Shown here piece after piece: positions 32,039 to 41,145 of a stretch of DNA of 64,000 bases (the stretch's first letter is position 1; the number at the start of each line of letters is the position of its first letter). Made by a program: the position numbers and the translations under genes. Source of the stretch: Pseudocercospora fijiensis CIRAD86 (taxonomy: Eukaryota > Ascomycota > Dothideomycetes > Mycosphaerellales > Mycosphaerellaceae); the NCBI RefSeq assembly GCF_000340215.1, contig NW_006921536.1, forward strand, positions 2,519,016 to 2,583,015, read 5' to 3'. Under the pieces are notes generated by a model that was not told where the DNA came from, searched no databases, and worked only from the letters and a program-made list of their open reading frames with translations.

Positions 32039-32360
32039 GATTGGTGGAGGATATGGCTCTGGTTATATCAGAATGATATGCACTTTCACTGTTCGCAATT
32101 TGGAAGAAATGGAATTTTTGTAGTGGCCACGAACATGCGCCTACTTCATCATTGAGGCCCAAGGCATCCATCGACCCAGAGGCTTGGCGCCGAGAGTGCT
32201 CATAAGATCTCGCGTGTGTCCTCCTTGTTTGTTCGACTCAATGAAGATGTAGTGAGTTATTCGGCACGTTTAAACCACAGCCCTTCAGTCCCCGTGTCAA
32301 TGGGCTATTGGCGTCATTCTTGTTGGCGGCTACCTCCCACTTGCAAAAAAATTCTCCATA

Positions 32361-32851
32361 ATGGCAAACGCGAACGATTCACAACTGATCGACGAACAGA
32401 CTTTGCTGCGACACGCTCAGAAGAAATATTTTCCTATACTCATCGGCGCCCGCCTTGTGGATCGCTACACGGTCATTACCAAGCTAGGCTTTGGTGCATA
32501 TTCGACTGTGTGGCTCGCCCGAGATGAGAAGTTCGTGCGATCCACATGCTTGCTGTTGTCCTGCGCACTTGGACGAATCATCGCAAGCTACCTAGGACAA
32601 ACAACCACGCCGCTGTAAAGATCTTTGTACAAGACGACAGCGCTACGTCTCCAGTCTTGAATGAGATCAGGACAGTCCGCCATGTTGAAACCTGCTCCAA
32701 GGAGCATAGTGGCTCAAGTATTGCTCGCCTTCCGTGCGACATCTTCAAACTTGACGGTCCTACCGGACAGCACCACTGCATGGCATCAACTCCTGCAACC
32801 AAGAATTTCTGCCTTGCTCTTGCTGCCCTTAATCTGTGTTCTCCAGCCTGA
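32361..32851 (+). pseudogene. Truncated SRPK-like protein kinase
   Basis: Exon 1 (32361-32530) encodes DRYTVITKLGFGAYSTVWLARDEK, the glycine loop of an SR-protein-kinase-type kinase. A 65-nt intron with a poor donor (GTTCGT) leads to TNNHAAVKIFVQDD with the ATP-binding Lys, then HSGSSIARLPCDIFKL. The frame then loses resemblance and stops at 32851 after about 141 residues. The catalytic loop (HxD), DFG and the rest of the C lobe are not found in the next 900 bp in any frame I checked. It is most likely a decayed paralogue. A short expressed fragment cannot be excluded. Confidence 0.6.
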
Positions 32852-33734
32852 GTCCGCTTGAAGGCGATGATTTGCTTTCGACCGCGTCGCCCAGCTGAAA
32901 TCGCGTGTTAAGAGCTATGACCCTCTGCATATGGCCCGCCTTGCGGTACGAGGGTATTCTATTCGGAAAAGCGAAGAAGATGTGAAGAATTGTCGTGAGT
33001 GAGGGTTCCAAGTTGCACAAATCTGGGCGCTGTCCGAAGGTGCCGTCACTGGGCACTTCCCCGAGCCCTAGCTACTCATCAATCCAGAATGAAACTTTGG
33101 TTAGAGATTTCGACGGGCGATATGCCAGGCAAGGGCGATGAAGCTGCAAATGTGTCGCATTACACGAAGTCTATGCTGCTTTGGGCGCGGAGTGGGCGAC
33201 ACAGGCAGATATCTTAGCAATTGTGGTGAAGGGAAACTGTTCGCTCACCCAGGAGAGCCGATGTATGTTCCAGATGATAGGTCCGAGACGGTCAAGGAGA
33301 AGCGGCTGGGGAAGGATTCGTTGGACATGCTCGGACATCGATGTCAAGTAATCAGCAGCCGACAAACACCCACAGAGTCGAGCGGAGACAGCGAAGAAAA
33401 TAGCAGATCAAAGCTCCATTCCTGAAAGCTACTGCTATGGGACCTCCCACTAATCCTCAAAGGCTCGCCGAAGCAGCAGGCCGGTATTAGAGGTTCATGG
33501 TGACCATTTCATAATGCATGCATAAACGCCTTCATTTGCCTTCCAACGCGAGTGATGCTTTGCCCATAATCCTCCGCACTCAGTGGTGGAGTTTGTACGC
33601 CCATTCCCCAAGACGCCGTCAGGTGCCGCTCCTTCCTTCAGCGCCGAGATCATGTCATGGTCGCGTGACTGGTGGTTGTTGTACAGGTTGCAGTGGATGT
33701 TGAGCACTCATTGGAGGTTTGTAGTGCGAGTCGT
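32852..33734. other. Intergenic, no gene recognised
   Basis: Probably contains further decayed DNA of the kinase relic on the left and the 3' flank of the eL41 gene on the right. No frame has a recognisable motif. Confidence 0.45.
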
Positions 33735-33875
33735 TTACTTGCTGCGAGATGTGTTAGCTGGTGGAAGGATGTGGGTGGCATTGGAGCTGCCTTCAATGCC
33801 GTACCTTCTGGCTCTCGTCTTTCTTCTCTTGCGCTTCAGGCGTCGAACTCGCTTCTTTCTCCACTTCGCTCTCAT
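33735..33875 (-). CDS. RPL41: 60S ribosomal protein eL41, 25 residues
   Basis: Two coding exons, 33875-33805 (71 nt) and 33741-33735 (7 nt), are separated by a 63-nt intron with GTACGG donor, GCTAAC branch and CGCAG acceptor. Exon 1 reads MRAKWRKKRVRRLKRKRR and continues KTRAR; the junction AG/C gives Ser, then Lys and stop, the conserved ...RSK ending. This is the smallest eukaryotic ribosomal protein, a single basic helix at the subunit interface. Unspliced, the frame would run on into intron sequence, and the total CDS is only 78 nt, so length filters miss it. A likely 5'-UTR intron (33944-33890, GTAGGC...CTAAC...GCAG) lies just upstream. The gene is divergent from the FHA kinase. Confidence 0.93.
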   Translation of the reverse strand: MRAKWRKKRVRRLKRKRRKTRARRYGIEGSSNATHILPPANTSRSK

Positions 33876-34172
33876 CTTGGCTAGAGTGACTGCGACGATG
33901 TTAGATGCATGTGATGATGGGCGGGAAAATGCGAGGACGCCTACCCTTTGTGCCTTGATGAGTTCGATGGTGAGGAGAGGAAGCTGCGAAGCTTGCAATT
34001 GAAAGGTGGTAGTGCGGGCGGCTCTTGGCGCGCTAAGCTGCTACGTCAGAAAGCATGGAAGGAGCGTCGGAGGCATAAGTCTTCGCGCAGTATCCCTTCT
34101 AACATTTGCACTTCATCTCGAATAACAAACATTTGCTCACTGCATCTAGACTCGCCAACGGTGCCATTCAAC
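33876..34172. promoter_or_regulatory. Divergent promoter between eL41 and the FHA kinase, with a likely 5'-UTR intron of eL41
   Basis: About 300 bp. On the minus strand a 55-nt intron-like segment, 33944-33890, ends 14 nt before the eL41 ATG and has good splice and branch signals (GTAGGC, CTAAC, GCAG). Leader introns are common in ribosomal protein genes of filamentous fungi. No TATA box is clear. Confidence 0.5.
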
Positions 34173-36047
34173 ATGGCACTTTCTGAGCAAGATCCACAAG
34201 AACCAATAGCGGTCGCGCACCTCGTCTTCCGAGCGACTGACCACCATCAAATTGGTGCGATCTCTCCCTGACTGTCCAAGTATGGACCGGAGCATTAGCT
34301 GACAATCGCAGGCACCTATCGCGTCTTTCCACACGATGAATTCGACATTGGTCGCAAGGGCATTCTTCAAGCACTTGATATCGAGGATCCTCACATTTCC
34401 AGCCATCATTTGAAGATACACTGCGTTGTGTATGGAGACGAGGACATCCCAGAGGTCGCTCCCATGGTCTATATGAAAGTTCTGTCGATGAACTCAGTTC
34501 TGCTCAGACGCAAAATGCGCAATGGCTTGGGGCAGCCGGTCACAGTGACCAACCGCGAAGGCCATGTTCTTCTCAATCGCGGCGATTCCGTACAGCTCAC
34601 ACACCGCATCTCTATGACCTTTGAGCCCCAGCTTGCAATTGACGAACCAGAATTCGATGAGAGGTGTCAAATCGAGTCTACGGCATTTGCTGATCAGTAC
34701 CAGTTGACGGATCGTATTCTCGGTAAGGGTGGCTACGCGACCGTCTACATTGCTATCAAAACGCATACCGGCCAGCAATTCGCGTGCAAAGTGATCGGCC
34801 AGGACGAAAGCTTCACTTGCTCACGATCGATGCGTTCAGCCGCTCGTAACAGCGGGGGCGCCATTCGTGAGGTCGAAGTGCTCAAAAAGCTTTCTCATCC
34901 CAACGTCATCTCGTTGGAAAAGGTCATCACTACTCCATTCAATATCTACGTCTTCCAAGAGCTTGCGACTGGTGGAGACCTTTTGTCTTATATGGACAAG
35001 AAAGGAAGGTTATCAGAGACGCAGGTCGCGGTCATTGTCAAACAGCTTCTCGAGGCGGTTAATTACCTCCACAGCCACAACGTCGTCCACCGGGACATCA
35101 AGCCGGAGAACATCCTCATGACGTCGTGGAAAGATGGTGGTAGACTGGTTCTGAACGACTTCGGCCACGCCAAGACCTTTGCCGACTTCGAGCAAGCAGC
35201 AAATGCTGCAGGCGTGCGACGAATGCACACTATGGTTGGCACAGTTGGCTATATCGCACCGTAAGTCCCGATCTTCTGGTATAGGGACCACTAACTTCCA
35301 CTTCTTAGTGAGGTAACGCGACAGCGAAGAGTTGACCTTGAGCATTCGAGCGGATATTCCAAGGCTATCGACATGTGGTCGGTTGGCTGTACTGCTGCTG
35401 CTCTCATCACCAATCATCCTCTGTTCCCAGATGGCAGCACGACCGACGAACAATGCCTAGCGCACATCGCTAGCCTTGAGGAAAACGAAGACTGGCAAGA
35501 ACTCGGCCATCGCGGAAAGACATTCATCAAAGGCTGTCTGACGATCGACGAAGAGCAGAGACCAACCGCCAAGCAAGCCTTGCAGATGCCCTGGTTCACC
35601 CATCCATTCTACAAAGCAGACTTCGATGCCGCATACCAGCATGCAATTGCAGACTGGCAACCAAAAGAGCTTAACGTCAACCTCGTCGAGCATATCGACA
35701 CCACCGAAGCCGTGGAGCGGGCTCAGCAGGAAAGCAGACGCTCCAAGCATTTCAATTCAGTGCAAGCCACCTTCCGGTCATACCCGAATGTGCAACACAC
35801 CGCTCGGAAAGGCAGATCAGATGAGCTGCACGCCAGTCCCGCTCGCATCCCAGACACTCCATCGCCTCCACCGCAATACCGGAGCAGTTCGGAGCAGCAA
35901 GAGACGTTTGACAGTATTGCCCACCCGCCCGACATGGGCCGATTCCGCGACTTCAGCGTGCATCCACAGGAGACATTCGACCTCAGTCAAGCCATGTCGC
36001 TGCCGCCCAAGATATTAAAGCCAGGATCAAACGTCGCTCAGCGCTGA
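34173..36047 (+). CDS. FHA-domain Ser/Thr kinase of the Chk2/Cds1/Mek1 type
   Basis: Three exons, 34173-34254, 34312-35260 and 35309-36047, with introns of 57 and 48 nt (branches GCTGAC and CACTAAC), give 589 residues. An FHA domain comes first (FDIGRKG, then DPHISSHHLKIHC), which binds phosphothreonine. The kinase domain follows: ILGKGGYATVY at residue 163, FACKV with the ATP-binding Lys, HRDIKPEN with the catalytic Asp289, DFG at 310-312, GTVGYIAPE across the second intron, and DMWSVGCTAAAL. This order is that of DNA-damage or meiotic checkpoint kinases. It has a single FHA, unlike Rad53, and a Ser/Pro-rich tail. Which of Cds1 or Mek1 it equals cannot be settled from sequence alone. Confidence 0.88.
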
Positions 36048-36291
36048 GTGCCGCCATCTACACTACATGTGCCCTCACATTGCTCCGCCGATCGAAAGGC
36101 GATCTTTGCTCAAAAGTACTGACCTTGCGCGAAAAGATTTATGCTAATAACGATAATCTTGATGATTTCGCTCGAAACATGCTCAATTTATTCTGAGCCG
36201 CTGAAAGGCTCCTGTATCCGACGGAGATGCCTCAGCTAGATAGCTTGCCAAAGCTATATGATATAGATAGTAAATGATACCTTTTCAAGTC

Positions 36292-36462
36292 TCAAAAAAA
36301 AACATCCAAGAACTTTCCAGAAATGCCGACCATGCTGCGCAGCTGGCGACCAACAAGGGATATGATGGCCATTCCGGGTACGAGGTCGACATTCGTGTGA
36401 ACCACGTTCAAAGCCCGATCGGCATTGGCCTCTTCAATGACACAGCTGATATTGATCTCACT
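36292..36462 (-). pseudogene. Permuted aspartokinase ACT fragments
   Basis: Directly after the aspartokinase stop, one open frame reads first SEINISCVIEEANADRALN...VHTN, normally the very end of the protein, then VDLVPGMAIISLVGRQLRSM...VGISGKFLD, which normally comes about 50 residues earlier. The junction HTN/VDLVPG is clean. The frame ends in a run of nine T and TGA. The bases before SEINIS still resemble the expected MISQGA codons. All blocks are on the gene's own strand, so no inversion is needed. A tandem duplication followed by a deletion, or an assembly error, would give this order. Confidence 0.8.
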
Positions 36463-37858
36463 ACAACAGGGATATTTCCGAGTGCAAAGCCATGGAGACG
36501 TGCACTTCGGAGGATGAGATCAAGTCGACGGAGAGGTGATGGTGGTCCAAGATTTTGAAGATGGACATTAAGAAGCCGTGGGAGCGAGTGCGTTTCTTGG
36601 AGTGCACGTTAAGCACTGTAATGCCTCGCTTCGTTGTGACGGCTGTTGGCCGCTTTGGCCTGTTCTGAGCTGAGAGATTTGAGCTGCTCCGGCCGCGGAA
36701 GAGTCCTGGCTGGCGGACGAGAAGCTCGTCTTCGCGGTCTGGAGTGACCACTGTGCCCTTGTTGGGCGGATTCATGACATTCTTGATCCGGATAGGGATG
36801 TGGGCTTTGATGACCTGGTCCATAGTAAATGGGTGGATGACCTCGGAGCCATAGAAGGTCAATTCCGAGGCCTCGCTCGGAGTGACGCTGTCCAGAAGGC
36901 GAGCAGTCGGCACTTTGCGAGGGTCAGCTGTGAAGATGCCGTCCACTTCTTTCCAGATCTGCAGCTCCTCTGCCTGTAGTCCGACAGCTGTCAAGGCCGC
37001 GCATAAATCGGTGTAGCCACGGCCGATTTCTTTCAGCAAACCACCTGGCACATTACCAAAGTATCCTGTGATGACTGGAACCACGTCATCCCCCAGCGAA
37101 GTGATCTTGTTCGCAATGGCTTTGCCCAAGTCCAAGTAGAACTTCTCGTCCAGGCTCTTTCTGACATCAAATTGAATGACCTCGCTCAGATCGACATATA
37201 CTGCATTGACGCCTCTGCTCTGGAGAATGGCCGTCATGTACAGACAGCTCAATTTCTCTCCCGCCGATATCACCATGTCCTCTGTCTGGTCCGTTACGGC
37301 CTTCAGAAACTGAGCACTCTCGAGAATCTTGAGCAATGTCTTGCACTCCAGATTGACCGCAGCAGTATACTCGTCCAATATCTGACTGTTCGCTCCCCAT
37401 ACACTGCAGGCATCTCTTCCAGCTTGCAAGTGATCAAGCTGGATCGTCTTAATAATCTCCCGGAACTTGCCCGACTTCTGGTCAAGCACATCGATGGCGG
37501 CGCGGACAAGACGGTTGGTCGTGCCCTCGGTCTTAGTCGTAGAGGATCGTGCGGAGCATACCACGGCGATGCGCCTGCCTGGTTCGAGTCCTGCCCTGTT
37601 ATACTCAGCGAAAGTCCTTCTGCGCCATTCCGAGTCACAGTGGCATTGACGGTATAGTACTCACTGTACGATATCCTCGGCGATCTTGACTGGGAATTTG
37701 CCCACGGAAGTGCCACCGAACTTCTGCACCACCCAATTGCCGCCTCCGGGCAAGTTCTTCTCAGGCACGTGCGATCTTCTGTCGCCGAGGAAGCCATTGA
37801 TGAAGGCTGTTGCGTCCAGCGGCGGGCTGGTTTTCCTTCGTATTATGGGGAAGTCCAT
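36461..37858 (-). CDS. HOM3: Aspartokinase, C-terminal ACT region disrupted
   Basis: Exons 37858-37665 and 37619-36461 with a 45-nt intron (GTGAGT, GTGAC, GCGCAG) give a 450-residue product. The enzyme phosphorylates aspartate, the first step to threonine and methionine, and is normally feedback-inhibited through two C-terminal ACT domains. The catalytic part is intact: WVVQKFGGTSVGKFPVKI, VVCSARSS, GRGYTDLCAAL, EVDGIFTADPRKVP, SELTFYGSEVIHPFT. The first ACT starts well (GITVLNVHSKKRTRSHGFL) and reaches SEVHVSMALHSE, but then the frame ends after only four residues. The missing second ACT blocks are present just downstream in the wrong order (next entry). If real, the product would be about 75 residues short and may lack normal threonine control. 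Confidence 0.85.
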
Positions 37859-38693
37859 GGTGTGTGAAATGTGTAGAGGACTCGCACGATTAGTAGTGAG
37901 TGTGTTTCGGAGCAAAAGAGTGTGAGGTCAGCAGAGTAGCAGCAAGAAGCAATTCCGGAAGGTGAAGGCGTGCTCGTACTAAACAACTTAATAAGCCTAG
38001 GCAAAGCATTGTCTGCAGCATGATTCTTTTTTATGAGCAATGGACCCCTCCATCGACACACGCAGTCCCACTCGGCAAATGTAACTGTCGCGCTGGCATG
38101 CGCACACCACCAAACATCTTCAACCGACCGGGATGATGCACCGTGCAGTACCTCCGTACTGTAATGGCCGCACGGCATTCTCCACCACCTCCGATGCCCG
38201 TGCCCGTGCCCGTGCCCGTGCCTTGCTTGCCCGTGACAGCAGAAGTGGGAGTTTGTCGCGTGGCTCGGCGTCTTCAGACACGATTGCCCGAATTGCTGAA
38301 CAAGCTCGATACAGTACCAGCATGGGTATCAAACGCCACGGGCCGGGAGGCAGCAAGCACATGCAATGGAGGGTGCATATATCACGACCGCCACATACCA
38401 CTTCAATCCTAAGCCGATTACACCCATGACACCTTCCAGATGACGGCCTCACTCCCCCCGACATGGTGACCAGCGATTGTTGTAGTATGGCTCACTGGTC
38501 AGACGTCTCGGTTCAGAGTAGTCTTGAATCAAGGCTCGCGGCGACCTGGTGGATTCTGCTGGTTCTTTGAGCCAGTATCATGTCACAGGATATGGGAATA
38601 TTGGAAGACTAGAGCAGCCGAGTCTGCAAATCTCGATAGGTATATTGATAATTATCAAGTCGGAAATCTCGACGAGGTATCTGATATCAACCA
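37859..38693. promoter_or_regulatory. Spacer: aspartokinase promoter and PI-PLC 3' flank
   Basis: About 835 bp. It contains a short GCCCGT hexamer array (four copies and a partial one, 38195-38221) but no recognisable gene. I did not find a clear TGACTCA amino-acid-control site. Confidence 0.45.
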
Positions 38694-39931
38694 TTACAGC
38701 TCCCTTCTCGGCCCCTTCCTCTCCTGCACCATACCATCTTTACACCACTTCGGCGCCGTAACAGGATTACACCTCGCCACAAGTCCATCCCCCCACTGCA
38801 CAGCATAATCCCGATCCCACCGCGCACTCATCCCATAAGCCGGAAAATCAGTACTCACAACCTGCCCACCACTCTTGAGCGCCCACTCCCTCATCGTCAC
38901 ATTCCTCTCAACAATCGTACGAATCGGCTCATCAGCCCTCGTCCTCACAAAATACCCTTTCCGCACCAATCGCTGAATTTCCTTCACATCGGGATCATTA
39001 TACTTGATAAACGCACAATCCGCATCTCCCTCCACCGCATTCGTAAACACCGTGCGATCCTGTAGACTTTCGTGTCCATTGCTGCGATAGAGAGTTCGAA
39101 TATCGCCCGTTTGATTTTTCGGGTCGTTGTCGAAATAGAACATGAATTTCCCTCGACTTCGCTCGATAGAGGGCCAGCCATGTTTCACAACGGATTCTTC
39201 GAGCGTGAGACCGGCCTTTCGGACGTCGTCGGGGGTGATGAGTTTCTCTCTCGGCATGATTTTGCGGATTTCTTCGTCGACGTTGAGGATGCGTTCGAGG
39301 TTCCAGTTCGTGGCTTCTTCGGCGCAGACGCCTCCCAGCGCGCACGCTATTGCGTCGTTCTTGAGTTCGAGGTCGAGAGTTAGGGGGAGATGGTTTGGGT
39401 GAGCGTTGGACCATTCCAGGAGCTGCTGAAGGCATTCGATGAATGTGTGGCAGATGGAGTTTGTGTCGACGTCGGTGATGTGGAAGACTTTGAGACCGGG
39501 TTCGTTCATTTTCTCGTCGTGCCATGGTTGTGCTGTCTCGTTTGTGAGGTTTGACAGCTTCCATATCAGAGGTTGGGAGTACAATCCGCCCTTAGTGTCT
39601 GAATGGAGATCAATCTCGAAGCTTCGGACTTGTTGGTGGTCTAGTTGATCCGCCCATTTCGAGTGAGAATAGTAGTAGTTGTCTGGTGAGGGGACGTATT
39701 GTTCGAAGACTTTGCGTTCGCTCCGGGAGATCTCTCGATGGTAGGAGTTATGCGTGCCGATTACTTGAATGTGATTGAGGCGAAGATCGTGCCTGGAGTG
39801 CTTCTTTGGAGAGGCCGAGGTGTGAGAGATAAAGCCGGCTAGTGAGAGGCAGAGCGTCAGCTTCTTGTGGGAGATGTTACAGCAGAACACTTACATGTGG
39901 CGACTATAGGGAGTATAGTCTGAAGACGCAT
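38694..39931 (-). CDS. Secreted PI-PLC-like phosphodiesterase
   Basis: Exons 39931-39895 and 39838-38694 with a 56-nt intron (GTAAGT, GCTGAC, ACTAG) encode 393 residues. The spliced N terminus MRLQTILPIVATSGFISHTS is a signal peptide. The TIM-barrel phosphodiesterase core has the first catalytic His in HIQVIGTHNSYHRE, an acidic metal/substrate motif FEIDLHSD, the second catalytic His in KVFHITDVD, and LTLDLELK. This matches the calcium-dependent phosphoinositide phospholipase C-like family found in fungi and bacteria; the substrate is not certain. There is one probable N-glycosylation site in LSNLTNET and a Cys pair near the end (CNPVTAPKWC). A short hydrophobic upstream frame starts at about 40069 and may be a uORF. 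Confidence 0.82.
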
Positions 39932-40443
39932 GGCTATGGGCCAGTGTCAGCTCAATGTATAGGGGGACTCTTTACCTCAGTCGTACTGTACAACCCAAGG
40001 GCAGTCACCAGAAAGCAGAGCACAAAGGCAGATTTGACCTGAAGTGAAGTCGATCGCAGCAGGTTCATACTCCTCCAGATCTAGGGACCCGCATCCATGG
40101 CTGCCAGGAATTGCCGCGGTCGTCCAGAAAGAGAGAGGGCGTCGGCGTCGACAGGGAACAGCTTCGAGCGAAGCTTCGCTGCGGTGCAAATCATCATCAA
40201 TTCGAAGTGCTGAACGAATGGCTTTCGTCTATCACGTGGTCTGGAGCGGGACATCGCATCGAGGTCCAGGGTACTGATTGGTTGACTTATTTATGCACGG
40301 TGCCTGTCTCCGCATTGATTACCCTTACTGTTCAGTTCTTTGCTTTGCCTTAGCCATCGACTTCATCTAAAATAAAAACATCGTGATGCTATACACATCA
40401 ACGAACTCTACTCCACTCAGTCGATACAGAACAGGGCCCAAGT

Positions 40444-41030
40444 TGACAGAGGATTTCGCCAGCAGGGTGCTTTTGCTCGGAAGATGGCGTCGTTAGGGTA
40501 AAGCCCCTTCTCCACGAAGCCTCCCGTTCCTCCACCTCCGAGGTGTAGGTGCCCAAGGAACACGATCGTTTGAGACGAAGACATCGGCGTCCATATCCCA
40601 TTGAAGAAGCCGAACTTTTGCACGTAGAAGAATGCTTGGGCCACGTGTAGTCTGATTCTCCCGAGAAGAAGCTTTTCGATCGCGAATTCATGGAGATGGG
40701 GTTGCTTGACTACGCGCATCGGAGTATGAACCTATGCCTTGGATGGCTCTGCCTGCTGGGAGATTTTGTAACAATTGGCCGCAGTTGCGTGATGTTGGGG
40801 ATGAGAGTGCGGCTTTGCATGATAAGTTTTGGGATTCGGCGAATAGGGCGTGGATTGAGAGGGAGCTTGTGGAGATGTGGTTTCGGGTGCATGGGCGGAT
40901 GGAAGGGTTTTGGCAGGCGGAACGGGAAGGGGGGGAAGAAGAATGGTTACCTCTATTGAAAGCAAAGTGCGCGAGGTATGATTATGTGAAGTCCGAGTCC
41001 CATCTTAAGTCGAGTCACCTCAAAGAGTAA
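40444..41030 (+). pseudogene. Decayed coding sequence of unknown family
   Basis: One frame looks coding apart from two TAG codons (after SSTSEV and after ECLGHV): RLRRRHRRPYPIEEAELLHV, then SPEKKLFDREFMEMGLLDYAHR. Near 40735 the coding character shifts to another frame (ESAALHDKFWDSANRAWIER, then MWFRVHGRMEGFW) that ends at 41030. No splice choice I tried joins the parts. No family recognised. It could also be an unusual small gene with introns I have not resolved. Confidence 0.35.
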
Positions 41031-41145
41031 TGCGTTCAGGTAACTGGATGAGACTTCCGAGATTCCGCAGAAAATACGGCCTCAAGAGACCTCAAATGAG
41101 CCTTTAAAAAGCAGTACACACACCTCTCACACGGCTGATTCTCAT

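Noticed and set aside
33583..34002. 139-codon plus-strand frame
   Set aside because: It is antisense to the eL41 gene; its Leu/Arg-rich look is the complement of the Lys/Arg codons and intron.
37570..37600. GGTTCGAGTCC on the plus strand, like a tRNA T-arm
   Set aside because: No acceptor stem, D-arm or anticodon arm fits around it, and the minus strand codes for the AGLEPGRR part of aspartokinase.
38694..39890. Uninterrupted PI-PLC frame beginning with a non-ATG codon at 39890
   Set aside because: The part above 39838 is an intron; splicing to 39931-39895 gives an ATG and a proper signal peptide.
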